Below, piece by piece: positions 46,661 to 54,718 of a stretch of 64,000 nucleotides of DNA. Below the pieces are notes generated by a model. It searched no databases. It saw only the letters and a list, made by a program, of their open reading frames with translations, and was not told the DNA's origin. How positions within the stretch are numbered: position 1 is the first letter of the stretch; every line of letters begins with the position of its first letter. Position numbers and translations under genes: made by a program. Source of the DNA: Nostoc sp. ATCC 43529 (lineage in GTDB: Bacteria; Cyanobacteriota; Cyanobacteriia; Cyanobacteriales; Nostocaceae); contig LWTK01000030.1 in the NCBI GenBank assembly GCA_003326205.1, forward strand, positions 171,033-235,032. The letters are read 5' to 3'.

Positions 46661-47785
46661 ATGATATCTGTAACCGAAATTCCACACGACAATATTTCCG
46701 TCGCTGCTGAGTTCTACAACTGGCCAGCTTTATTACAACAATTGCTCAATCGGCAATCGCTAACAGTTTCCCAAGCTGCCGATTTAATGCAGGGTTGGCT
46801 CACAGATGGCATTCCCCATGTGCTATCCGGAGCGATTTTAATTGCAATTCAAGCTAAAGGCATATCTGCCGAAGAATTAGTCGGCATGGCCAGTGTTTTA
46901 CAATCCCAATCTTCTCCCCCTAGTAGAGACGCGATTAATCGCGTCTCTACTTACTCCCCACTCCCCACTCCCCTAATTGACACCTGTGGAACTGGTGGAG
47001 ATGGTGCTTCAACTTTTAACATTTCTACCGCTGTCGCTTTTGTTGCGGCAGCGGCGGGGGTAAAAGTTGCCAAGCATGGCAATCGTTCTGCATCTAGCAA
47101 GGCTGGTTCTGCTGATGTGTTGGAAGCTTTGGGTATAAATCTGAATGCCAGCCCAGAAAAAGTACAAGCGGCCGTGGGTGAGGTGGGAATCACGTTTTTG
47201 TTTGCTCCAGGCTGGCATCCTGCACTTAAAGCAGTTGCGACTTTACGAAAAACTTTGAAAGTGCGGACTGTTTTTAACTTGCTCGGCCCTTTAGTAAATC
47301 CTATGCGACCGACGGGGCAAATTATTGGTGTCAATGACCCGCTTTTATTGGAGGAAATTGTTCAAGCATTATCTCATTTGGGATGTCAGCAAGCGATCGC
47401 CCTTTACGGACGCGAACGTTTAGATGAAGCTGGTTTAGCTGATGTCACTGATTTAGCCGTACTCCAAGATAAAAAAGTGCGCTCTTTAACACTCAATCCT
47501 CAAGAATTGGGTTTAAGTTTTGCACCAACTACAGCCTTGCAGGGTGGAGATGTCCAAGAAAATGCCGCAATCTTGCAAGCAGTTTTGCAAGGTAAAGGCA
47601 CTCAAGCGCAGCAAGATGTGGTGGCTTTAAATACAGCGCTAGCACTACAAGTTGGTGAAGCCATTGATGGAGAAAAAGATATCCTAGCAGGCTGTGTCAA
47701 AGGTATTGCCCTTGCAAAAGAAATTTTGCAAAGCGGTGCTGCTTGGACAAAGTTAGAACAACTTGCACAATTTTTGCACGAATAG
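46661..47785 (+). CDS. trpD: Anthranilate phosphoribosyltransferase TrpD with in-frame repeat
   Basis: 374 residues from the ATG at 46661. The PRPP motif [12 protein letters not shown] lies near 108, with [21 protein letters not shown] and [11 protein letters not shown]. It joins anthranilate to PRPP. Between residues about 82 and 103, just before GTGGDG, the protein carries a segment coded by the 28-bp palindrome at 46923-46950 and flanking CTCCCC-type repeats (reads [10 protein letters not shown]). The frame is kept and the downstream motifs are intact, so it is probably active. Cluster copy. Confidence 0.92.
   Translation: MISVTEIPHDNISVAAEFYNWPALLQQLLNRQSLTVSQAADLMQGWLTDGIPHVLSGAILIAIQAKGISAEELVGMASVLQSQSSPPSRDAINRVSTYSPLPTPLIDTCGTGGDGASTFNISTAVAFVAAAAGVKVAKHGNRSASSKAGSADVLEALGINLNASPEKVQAAVGEVGITFLFAPGWHPALKAVATLRKTLKVRTVFNLLGPLVNPMRPTGQIIGVNDPLLLEEIVQALSHLGCQQAIALYGRERLDEAGLADVTDLAVLQDKKVRSLTLNPQELGLSFAPTTALQGGDVQENAAILQAVLQGKGTQAQQDVVALNTALALQVGEAIDGEKDILAGCVKGIALAKEILQSGAAWTKLEQLAQFLHE
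46923..46950. repeat. 28-bp perfect palindrome inside trpD
   Basis: Begins GTAGAGACGCGATT and is its own reverse complement. In frame within trpD, coding DAINRVS. The same repeat occurs in the lpxB-like gene (53541-53568), downstream of rsmD, and in the element at 49278-49481. Confidence 0.9.
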
Positions 47786-47945
47786 TAGGGACTCACAGCT
47801 GTGCATTGGTGTCAACTTAACGTGAAACCCGCTTTGTGACAAGGTTTTGCCCTCACCCCCAGCCCCTCTCCCAAAGGGAGAGGGGAGCCAGAGATTTAAT
47901 TCCCCTTCTCCTGTGGGAGAAGGGGTTAGGGGATGAGGGCGCCAG
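47786..47945. repeat. Dispersed repeat, copy 2 (GTGCATTGGTGTC...CCTCACCCCCAG)
   Basis: About 110 bp nearly identical to 62833-62950: GTAGGGACTCACAGCTGTGC, AACGTGAAACCCGCTTTGTG, then CCTCACCCCCAGCCCCTCTC with a hairpin arm. A second hairpin (GTGGGAGAAGGGG) follows on the right. Confidence 0.85.
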
Positions 47946-48052
47946 GGATGTGCAAAACCCCTGTCTGATATAGCTTTGAGCTTAAGTTGACCGTCCGCCC
48001 CTATGTGTATTACACCCAACATTATTCCCAAATTATACGGAAGGAAAAACAG

Positions 48053-49165
48053 ATGATTATAGTACTTAAAACCGGTACGCCTGCTGAAGAAATTACTCGT
48101 ATCAGCCAAGAACTGAGTAATACTTGGAAAGTCACGGTAGAAAAAAGCATCGGCACTCATAAAGTTGTGCTGGGGATAATTGGCGATACTTTGAGCATCG
48201 ATAAATTGCAAATCCAAGAAACCAGTCCTTGGATTGAGCAAGTGCTACGAGTGCAGCAACCTTTCAAGCGGGTTAGTCGGGAATTCCGAAATGGAGAAGC
48301 CAGCGAGGTTATTGTACCCACGCCTAATGGTCGTGTCTTTTTCGGAGAACATCATCCCATCGTCATCATCGCTGGGCCTTGTTCTGTTGAGAATGAAGCG
48401 ATGATTGTGGAAACGGCAAAGCGAGTCAAAGCAGCAGGAGCACAGTTTTTGCGTGGTGGAGCCTACAAACCCCGCACTTCACCTTATGCTTTTCAAGGTT
48501 ATGGTGAAAGTGCCTTAGATTTGTTAGCAGCAGCTCGCGAAGCCACGGGTTTAGGTATTGTTACGGAACTAATGGATGCTGCGGATTTACCAGCAGTGGC
48601 GCGGGTAGCTGATGTAATCCAAATTGGAGCGAGAAATATGCACAATTTCTCGTTGCTCAAAAAAGTAGGCGCTCAAGATAAGCCAGTGCTGCTGAAGCGA
48701 GGAATGTCTGCCACAATTGACGAATGGCTGATGGCGGCAGAATATATTCTGGCATCGGGAAATCCAAATGTGATTCTTTGCGAACGCGGAATTAGAACCT
48801 TTGATGGCAAATATGCCCGTAATACTTTAGATTTGTCGGTGATTCCGGTGTTGCGATCGCTCACCCATCTACCGATCGCCATCGACCCCAGTCATGGTAC
48901 CGGTAGATCCGAATATGTTCCACCTATGGCAATGGCAGCGATCGCTGCTGGTACAGATGCTTTAATGATTGAAGTTCACCCCAATCCAGCTAAGGCTTTA
49001 TCTGATGGCCCCCAATCTCTAACTCCTGAAAAGTTTGACCGCTTAGTTCAAGAAATGTCAGTTCTAGGTAAAGTAGTCAATCGCTGGTCTACATCCGTAT
49101 TTGATAGCGTTGCTCAAAGCCAACTTCTCTTGGCCGCCAGAACTCCAAAAGCCGATAGACCGTAA
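48053..49165 (+). CDS. aroG: DAHP synthase, type I beta (AroG, cluster copy)
   Basis: 370 residues from the ATG at 48053, which has GAAGGA upstream; the frame extends 22 codons further back. The N-terminal 90 residues are the ACT-like regulatory domain (IIVLKTGTPAEEITRISQEL). The barrel follows with VIIAGPCSVENE, GAYKPRTSPYAFQG and IDPSHGTGRSEYV. It makes 3-deoxy-arabino-heptulosonate 7-phosphate from PEP and erythrose 4-phosphate, the entry step that feeds both aromatic precursors. It ends the scytonemin cluster. Confidence 0.94.
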   Translation: MIIVLKTGTPAEEITRISQELSNTWKVTVEKSIGTHKVVLGIIGDTLSIDKLQIQETSPWIEQVLRVQQPFKRVSREFRNGEASEVIVPTPNGRVFFGEHHPIVIIAGPCSVENEAMIVETAKRVKAAGAQFLRGGAYKPRTSPYAFQGYGESALDLLAAAREATGLGIVTELMDAADLPAVARVADVIQIGARNMHNFSLLKKVGAQDKPVLLKRGMSATIDEWLMAAEYILASGNPNVILCERGIRTFDGKYARNTLDLSVIPVLRSLTHLPIAIDPSHGTGRSEYVPPMAMAAIAAGTDALMIEVHPNPAKALSDGPQSLTPEKFDRLVQEMSVLGKVVNRWSTSVFDSVAQSQLLLAARTPKADRP

Positions 49166-49532
49166 TCTTAACGTGAATTCGACGTACAGGATTTTGACCT
49201 CACCCCCAGCCCCTCTCCTTCAAGGAGAGGGGAGCAAAAAGCCTAATTTTTCATTACTCCTCCCTCTCCTGGTAGGAGCTACGGTGTACACACAAGTCAG
49301 ATCCAGTTTTATTCCAATACGCTTGGGATAAGCCAGAAAGCCCTCATGTAGAGACGCGATTTATCGCGTCTAAAAGACTGACACGTTATAGAGACGCGAT
49401 AAATCGCCGTCTCTACAGAGAATTTACTCGTCAATTATTCGTTCACAGACTACTATTTCCGACTTGTGTGTACACCGTAGCCTGGTAGGAGAGGGAGGCT
49501 GGGTGGGTGAGGTCTGTCGAATTCCCATTTGT
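49166..49532. other. Repeat-filled gap after aroG
   Basis: 367 bp: a CCTCACCCCCAG repeat copy into which a 204-bp element is inserted. No gene. Convergent region between aroG and the P450 gene. Confidence 0.7.
49278..49481. mobile_element. 204-bp MITE-like element with 9-bp target duplication
   Basis: Perfect 21-bp terminal inverted repeats, beginning GCTACGGTGTACACACAAGT. Direct repeats CTGGTAGGA at 49269-49277 and 49482-49490. It interrupts the CCTCACCCCCAG repeat. The interior includes a fragment of the CCAATACGCTTGG element and AGAGACGCG palindromes. No ORF. Confidence 0.9.
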
Positions 49533-50900
49533 TTAGCGCCTTTGAGCCTTTACTACCATTTGACATTCACCAGAGGGAACAATTGTAATACCACGGCGCA
49601 CAGGTTTAGCTGGACGTTTATCTAAAAGCGTCAATTCGTAGTGTGATAGTACAGTTGCGATAATTAACTTCATCTCTAACATTGACAATCCCATACCGAT
49701 ACAACTGCGGCTACCGCCTCCGAACGGTAAATATTCATGTGGCGAGAACTTCCGGCTGAGAAAACGCTCTGGCTTAAATAACTGTGGCTGTGGATAAACT
49801 TCTGGACGGCGATGCGCCAAGTAAATACAAGGTATTAATATTGCTCCAGGTTCAAACTCATAATCCTCTATTTGTACCGTCTGTGTCACCACACGAGGTT
49901 GGGAGATCAGCGCGATGGGATAAATCCGTAGCGATTCTTTGCAGACAGCAGTGAGGTAAGGAAGTTGGGTGATTTCTAATGCATTGGATGGATGGAGAGT
50001 GTCTAATTCATGATGTAATTTTTGCAATACTGATGGTTCCGAATAAATCCAATAAAAAGCCCAAGCCAATGCCGAAGCGGTAGTATCGTGGCCAAGAAAT
50101 AGCAGCGTGAGTAACTGATCGCGTAATTCACTATCACTCATTGATTGACCGTCATCATCATAGGCAGATATTAGCAACGATAGGATATCTTGCCCTGTAC
50201 TCTTCCCATGAGCAACATTTTTATCAAACTGCTGACGGCGTGACTCAATTTCAGCGTAAATCAAGGCATCAATTTGCTGTTGTTGTCGCAAAAATTTGCC
50301 CCAAGGACTCCATTTTCCTAAATCTTGCTGTAAAGGTGTCCAAAAAAACTGTATAGAGTTCAACGGCGAGTTGACGTACTCTAAAAAAGGTTTAATTAGT
50401 TGTTTGAGTTCTTCATACCTCGATCCATTATTGAGTCCAAATACTACCCGTAAGATTATTTCTAAGGAGATTTCTGACATCCAATCACGAATAGAAAGGC
50501 ACAATCCCGAATGCCAATTTTCCATCGCTTGTAAAACAAGTTCAACAATTAATTGACTATAGTTATTAAGCTGTTCTCCATGCGTTGCAGGCATTAGCAA
50601 CTGGCGCGTTCGTTGGTGTCGCTTTCCATCCTGCATAATTAAAGATTCTGGCCCAGTTAGAGGTTGAAAAACATGGGTTATTTTGCCTAACTCAAATTTT
50701 GCGGCTTCCGTGACAAAAATCGTCCCAATAGTTTGAGGGTTGCTAAAAAATACTATAGGTGGAGAATTCTGTCCAAGTAGTCGCAGACTAAAGGTCTCTC
50801 CATAAAGTTGGGCGCATGATTCTAGGAACTTAGTAGGATTGAGGATAGTGTACAGGGTTTGTAGGAAAAATGGTAAGCGAGGTTCATTAGGTAATTTCAT
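49533..50900 (-). CDS. Cytochrome P450 (CYP110-like)
   Basis: 455 residues from the ATG at 50900. Hallmarks: I-helix LLFLGHDTTAS near 288, K-helix ExxR within KESLRIYP, and the heme cysteine loop FGGGSRSCIG near 400. The N-terminus lacks a membrane anchor, as in bacterial P450s. It has the size and features of the cyanobacterial CYP110 group, implicated in fatty-acid and terpenoid hydroxylation. The frame could be opened further upstream to 50966, but the start at 50900 overlaps the stop of a small upstream ORF (ATGA), which supports it. Substrate unknown. Confidence 0.88.
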   Translation of the reverse strand: MKLPNEPRLPFFLQTLYTILNPTKFLESCAQLYGETFSLRLLGQNSPPIVFFSNPQTIGTIFVTEAAKFELGKITHVFQPLTGPESLIMQDGKRHQRTRQLLMPATHGEQLNNYSQLIVELVLQAMENWHSGLCLSIRDWMSEISLEIILRVVFGLNNGSRYEELKQLIKPFLEYVNSPLNSIQFFWTPLQQDLGKWSPWGKFLRQQQQIDALIYAEIESRRQQFDKNVAHGKSTGQDILSLLISAYDDDGQSMSDSELRDQLLTLLFLGHDTTASALAWAFYWIYSEPSVLQKLHHELDTLHPSNALEITQLPYLTAVCKESLRIYPIALISQPRVVTQTVQIEDYEFEPGAILIPCIYLAHRRPEVYPQPQLFKPERFLSRKFSPHEYLPFGGGSRSCIGMGLSMLEMKLIIATVLSHYELTLLDKRPAKPVRRGITIVPSGECQMVVKAQRR

Positions 50901-51028
50901 AGAAAGTAAACTTTGCCAGCAATTTCTCGATCGCAATCTGCACTCACTGGGTCGTCCACCCAACACTCCATCAAAAACTCAAGCCCCGGATTTTCGCGTA
51001 TTTGTTCCACCATCTTGAGTTTTTCCAT
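50897..51028 (-). CDS. 43-residue ORF overlapping the P450 start
   Basis: Reads MEKLKMVEQIRENPGLEF at the start and ends CDREIAGKVYFL, then TGA. The stop overlaps the ATG of the P450 by 4 bp (ATGA), the usual sign of translational coupling. GAGAG lies about 8 bp upstream of its ATG. Acidic, two cysteines, no membrane helix. It could be a coupled small protein or a leader that meters P450 translation. I do not recognise a family. Confidence is in the reading frame, less in a function. Confidence 0.62.
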   Translation of the reverse strand: MEKLKMVEQIRENPGLEFLMECWVDDPVSADCDREIAGKVYFL

Positions 51029-51101
51029 ACACCAAGCTCTCACTAATTAGTTATCAATTTTTCGCTGTTAGCTCTTAACTGATAACTGTTTACTGATTCC
51101 T

Positions 51102-51734
51102 TCAGCTTCTTCTTCTAGAAACTTTTTGCTGCGAAAACATAGCTTGCAAAACAAGTGCAGGGTCTACATAATTATTGCTGTATTTTAGTCCCCAATGCAG
51201 GTGTGGCCCAGTGGTGCGTCCAGTCATACCTACCCTACCAATTCTAGCTCCAGTTGGTATTTGCTGACCTTCCCAAATGAGAATTCCACCTGGGCGGTCA
51301 ATGAAATAACGGCGACCGGATGCAGTTTCTACGTTTCCTTCCATGTGGCAATAAGTGTGTTCCCATTCACCTGATTTAATTACTATATGAGAACCGCAAG
51401 CGTCACCAGCACCAACTTTAATTACTCTACCTACCCACCAGTTACGAATATAACTACCTTGGGGAGCAGCCATGTCTAAGCCGCCATGAAATTCCCAATT
51501 AGAAGCACCGGTAGCTGAGGGACGGTAACCAAAGCCAGATGTGTAAGCTTGAAAGTTTTCTACAGGAAAAGAAGCTGCTTGCCAACTATTAGCTCTGGCT
51601 ACTTTCTTTGGCTGAACTTCTTTGGCTCTAACTATTTCTGGCTTAGGCACTAGAGTAATTAAACTTCCAAAAAAAAATCCGAATATCAACAGTGTGGCTC
51701 CATAAAGTCTTACTCTTTGTTGCCTCTTAATCAT
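51102..51734 (-). CDS. M23-family (LytM-type) peptidase
   Basis: 210 residues. An N-terminal hydrophobic anchor (about 9-27) is followed by a short linker and an M23 domain: GFGYRPSATG, HGGLDMAAP (zinc histidine and aspartate), and GPHLHWGLKY with HxH. It cuts peptidoglycan cross-links or acts as a divisome/envelope activator; both kinds exist. The three zinc-ligand positions are present, so an active enzyme is plausible. Transcribed in the same direction as the P450 unit and separated from it by about 70 bp of AT-rich sequence. Confidence 0.85.
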   Translation of the reverse strand: MIKRQQRVRLYGATLLIFGFFFGSLITLVPKPEIVRAKEVQPKKVARANSWQAASFPVENFQAYTSGFGYRPSATGASNWEFHGGLDMAAPQGSYIRNWWVGRVIKVGAGDACGSHIVIKSGEWEHTYCHMEGNVETASGRRYFIDRPGGILIWEGQQIPTGARIGRVGMTGRTTGPHLHWGLKYSNNYVDPALVLQAMFSQQKVSRRRS

Positions 51735-52301
51735 TTTTTTTGATTCCTAAATTTAACAAAATTATTGATTTTTTACTTATTTTCTTATAAAAGAATTTTA
51801 AATCATGATGAAATATAAAATTTTTTCCTTAATTAGGATAGCAGATTAATTAAATTTTTTTATTGAATTGATCTACTTTAATTTTAAATATAGCAAATTA
51901 AATTAATCTCAATAATAATAGCAGTTTTTTGTTTGCTAAATTCCGATATTTTTATATTTAAATAAAAAAATTAAAAATTAGAGAATAATATAAATTTCTA
52001 ATATATTAAAAGGCGAAGTATAAATTATATCTTTTAATTATTTAATGGTTATTACTTATTTATATTAGTGAATAATTATGATTTTTGTTACTAGGATAAA
52101 ATCAATACATAGTAGTTGTGAAAAAAGTCTCAAAGGATAGAATCTTTCACAAAGTTAGCTGATGGGGCTGGAGTAGGCTTAGCAGTAAGAGAGTTGTCAA
52201 ACAGTTGAAATATTGTTAACGTTTATGCTTAAAATTGCACAAGAGGTTTGTTTAGCATCTACTAAAAGCTAAAGTTGACCCTTGCAGGACTCCCCTAAGA
52301 C
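51735..52301. other. AT-rich intergenic region
   Basis: 567 bp, extremely AT-rich (long A/T runs at 51760-52100), lying between divergent genes. No ORF or hairpin recognised. It may include promoters for both flanks. Confidence 0.45.
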
Positions 52302-52688
52302 ATGCTGACTGAAATTTTGCCTTTTCGCTTTGAATTAGACACGATCGCGATCGCTGGAGCGAGTTTGTGGTCATTAGCGTTATATTTAGGGTTTTCAAAA
52401 GCCACTGAATGGGTAATTGAGCAACTCAACCGCTGGTTTAACTTTGCCGAGCGATCGCTTTATACCAGCCAATCAGAATTTGAAAAAACTCGTAAAGCTA
52501 GAGAATCTCAAAACGCTTTCTACGCCTCACTATTTAGTATTGTGCCTTTCTTGGTACTTGGCGCATTTTTCAATTGGGGTGTAGAAATCAGTTTAGGACG
52601 TAGCTGGGGAATTAGCTTAGGTATACTTGCTGCTATTAGTTGTGGCATTTTTGAACTGGGAAGACGTAGTGGTGGATCTTCGGATTGA
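52302..52688 (+). CDS. Small membrane protein, function unknown
   Basis: 128 residues. Three hydrophobic stretches (about 13-31, 75-93, 101-120), the first two separated by a soluble helix with many charged residues (FAERSLYTSQSEFEKTRKARES). No motif recognised. It stands alone between the divergent M23 peptidase gene and the convergent lpxB-like gene. The start (MLTEILPFRF) is the only reasonable one. A small conserved cyanobacterial membrane protein is a fair guess. Confidence 0.65.
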   Translation: MLTEILPFRFELDTIAIAGASLWSLALYLGFSKATEWVIEQLNRWFNFAERSLYTSQSEFEKTRKARESQNAFYASLFSIVPFLVLGAFFNWGVEISLGRSWGISLGILAAISCGIFELGRRSGGSSD

Positions 52689-52807
52689 GTAGAAGGGAGT
52701 GAAGAGGTGGGGAGTATGGGGACTGGGGAGACAAGGGGACAAGGTGACTTGAGTGAGAACTTGCCACAAGTCTTTCCCCTTGTCCTCTTACCAATGCCCC
52801 GTGCCCC

Positions 52808-54079
52808 TTACTCCCCAATTTCCTCTGTAACAATCTGTGCTATCTTCTGGGCCGCTCCGCTTTCGCCACGAACCTGACGTAGCTTGTCCCGGATACCGTC
52901 CAATTTTTCTGGATGAGCCAAAAAATCTAATACCATATCTCCAACTTCTAGCGGTTGGAGTTTGCCTACAAGTTCTGGGACGATTTCTTCCTGTGCCCAG
53001 ATATTCGGCCATGCTAACAACCCTTTGCGTCTGAGAAATACCCAGTTAATCACCTTAGCAAAGGTAGAACCAACCCCTGGCAAATTCGCCAATAAACCCG
53101 GTAAACCATCCCAAGAGCGCATTGCATCTAGCTGTTGAGTAGGAAGCAAAACAATCATCGGTACTCCTAAAGCACCTAGTTCAGCGGTGTTTGCCCCCAC
53201 GGTAGTTAGGCAGATGCAGCACTGTGACAACAAGTCATAGGCAGGGTTTTCTTGCCATAATTCTAAAGTTAGACCTGTTTGTGTTTTGAGTGATGCCTTG
53301 CTTTTTCCGTCCTCTGGAATTATTAAAGAAACACTGCTAATGCCAAAAGTTTCTACAAAGGGGTTTTTTTGGGAATCACCAAAACTAGCTAAGGTTTGTA
53401 AATCCACCGTGGGAGCAACAGGAATCACAAATTTAGTTTGGGGTCTGCTGGCGTGGATATGTTCGGCAATGGCTAACATTAGAGGTATCCCTTGGGTTAA
53501 TTTTGCCGCTTTTGAACCTGGTAACAGACCAATTATTTCAGTAGAGACGCCATTAATCGCGTCTGTACAAGAGTGAGGAGTTAGAAGTTGTCCTTGAGCT
53601 TCTAACATTAAATCTCCCACAACAGTAAATTTGTGAGCATATTTTGGGGAAACATGGACAGCAACTTGAGGTTTCATAACTCCAAAGCGGTCTATCAAGT
53701 TATGCCACCGAGCTTCCCATTCAGCGTAAACAACTATGCGATATCGTAGTTTTTTACCAATTACTACGGGGAAAATTTGATCGCCGCCGAGAAAAACCAC
53801 CACACCGCGACTTCTCCACTCCCAATTTTCAAATGTTTTACCCCAGAGGAGAAATTGCCAAAAATGCTCTGCTGGCTGAACTCTGTCTACTTCTGGGTAA
53901 GAAAGAGCGATCGCATATTCTTTACCAGTAGCATTGGGACAGGGAGATAAAACTACAGAAATCCTCACAACAGAACGGTCATCCCCTAGTTGTTGCCGCA
54001 ATGCCTTCACTACTGGACGTACCCAAGTGGTTACTTCCCCTGGACCGTTGGAGAGAATGAGAATATCTACTGGAGTCAC
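52808..54079 (-). CDS. Lipid-A-disaccharide-synthase-related glycosyltransferase with in-frame repeat
   Basis: 423 residues from a GTG at 54079 (GGAG 9 bp upstream; a TTG at 54100 is an alternative). GT-B fold: SNGPGEVTTWVRPVVKAL at the N-terminus, GLLPGSKAAKL in the middle, and LTTVGANTAELGALGVPMIVLLP near the C-terminus, as in the cyanobacterial LpxB-related family (not classical LpxB). Residues near 165-180, between GDLMLEAQG and IIGLLPGS, are coded by the AGACGCG palindrome at 53541-53568 with CTCACTC-type repeats, as in trpD. Frame maintained and motifs intact. Role: probably a glycolipid synthesis step; acceptor unknown. Confidence 0.8.
   Translation of the reverse strand: MTPVDILILSNGPGEVTTWVRPVVKALRQQLGDDRSVVRISVVLSPCPNATGKEYAIALSYPEVDRVQPAEHFWQFLLWGKTFENWEWRSRGVVVFLGGDQIFPVVIGKKLRYRIVVYAEWEARWHNLIDRFGVMKPQVAVHVSPKYAHKFTVVGDLMLEAQGQLLTPHSCTDAINGVSTEIIGLLPGSKAAKLTQGIPLMLAIAEHIHASRPQTKFVIPVAPTVDLQTLASFGDSQKNPFVETFGISSVSLIIPEDGKSKASLKTQTGLTLELWQENPAYDLLSQCCICLTTVGANTAELGALGVPMIVLLPTQQLDAMRSWDGLPGLLANLPGVGSTFAKVINWVFLRRKGLLAWPNIWAQEEIVPELVGKLQPLEVGDMVLDFLAHPEKLDGIRDKLRQVRGESGAAQKIAQIVTEEIGE
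53541..53568. repeat. Palindromic repeat inside the lpxB-like gene
   Basis: Reads GTAGAGACGCCATTAATCGC and continues, matching the trpD copy except for two changes. On the coding strand it gives TDAINGVST, in the same frame as in trpD. Confidence 0.85.
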
Positions 54080-54385
54080 GTCGCTTCGCTCCGAATTCAA
54101 AATTCAAAAAGCTAAATTTCATCTGTTTTTTTAAATTGGTGTTAGACGCTATTGTTAACCAAAACAATTGTCAATTCGCAATTCGCAATTAAAATACAAA
54201 AAATTATATATCAAGTGAAGAAGGCAGAAGGCTCTAACGAAGGAATTTGGATGTGGCTTCAAACCCATCTAATTGCAATTTGTGTCAGGCAAACATTTTT
54301 GCTTCTTCGGGTAGAGATCGTAACAGCAAGTTAATATGGTATATTTTAGCAGCAACTATCGCACCTGCTATAGTCCTCTCGTCAC
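54080..54385. other. intergenic region before XRE gene
   Basis: About 300 bp, with AATTCGC repeats at 54173-54192 and a few GGCAGAAGG units near 54222. No gene recognised. It serves both the divergent lpxB-like and the XRE-kinase genes. Confidence 0.5.
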
Positions 54386-54652
54386 ATGGTAATCAAGGTA
54401 TCCACGTTCATGGCTGCAATGGAGAAGACAGAGCTTGCAGAGTTGATCCGTGAGACAAGAATGCGCCTTGAACTCTCACAGGTCAAGTTTGCAGAGAAAC
54501 TGGGAGTTTCTTTCCACAGTGTTAATCGATGGGAGAACGGACGGACAAGGCCTTTACCACTGGTGATGAAACAAATTGAAGCATTATTGTACTCCTTGGG
54601 CGATCGCGGTGAAGACTTACTAGCCAGGTATTTTTCATCTAGGAGGAGTTGA
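54386..54652 (+). CDS. XRE-family HTH regulator
   Basis: 88 residues at most. A compact helix-turn-helix of the XRE type: IRETRMRLELSQVKFAEKLGVSFHSVNRWENG, then a short helix. Internal ATGs at 54410 and 54419 are alternative starts, and the domain fits the later ones. No effector domain. It ends 66 bp before a large hybrid histidine kinase in the same direction, so the two may be co-transcribed. It probably controls this locus, but no operator is identified. Confidence 0.8.
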   Translation: MVIKVSTFMAAMEKTELAELIRETRMRLELSQVKFAEKLGVSFHSVNRWENGRTRPLPLVMKQIEALLYSLGDRGEDLLARYFSSRRS

Positions 54653-54718
54653 AATCGTGCTTCCTGTTCTGAAGACAGCAGTTTCAGAAGATATTCAACT
54701 CCAGCAGGAGGAATGATA

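Noticed and set aside
46661..47785. Possible frameshift or pseudogene in trpD because of the inserted palindrome
   Set aside because: The insert keeps the frame, and all downstream substrate-binding motifs are intact.
47753..48241. 162-residue frame antisense to the start of aroG
   Set aside because: Overlaps aroG and the dispersed CCTCACCCCCAG repeat; composition is repeat-driven.
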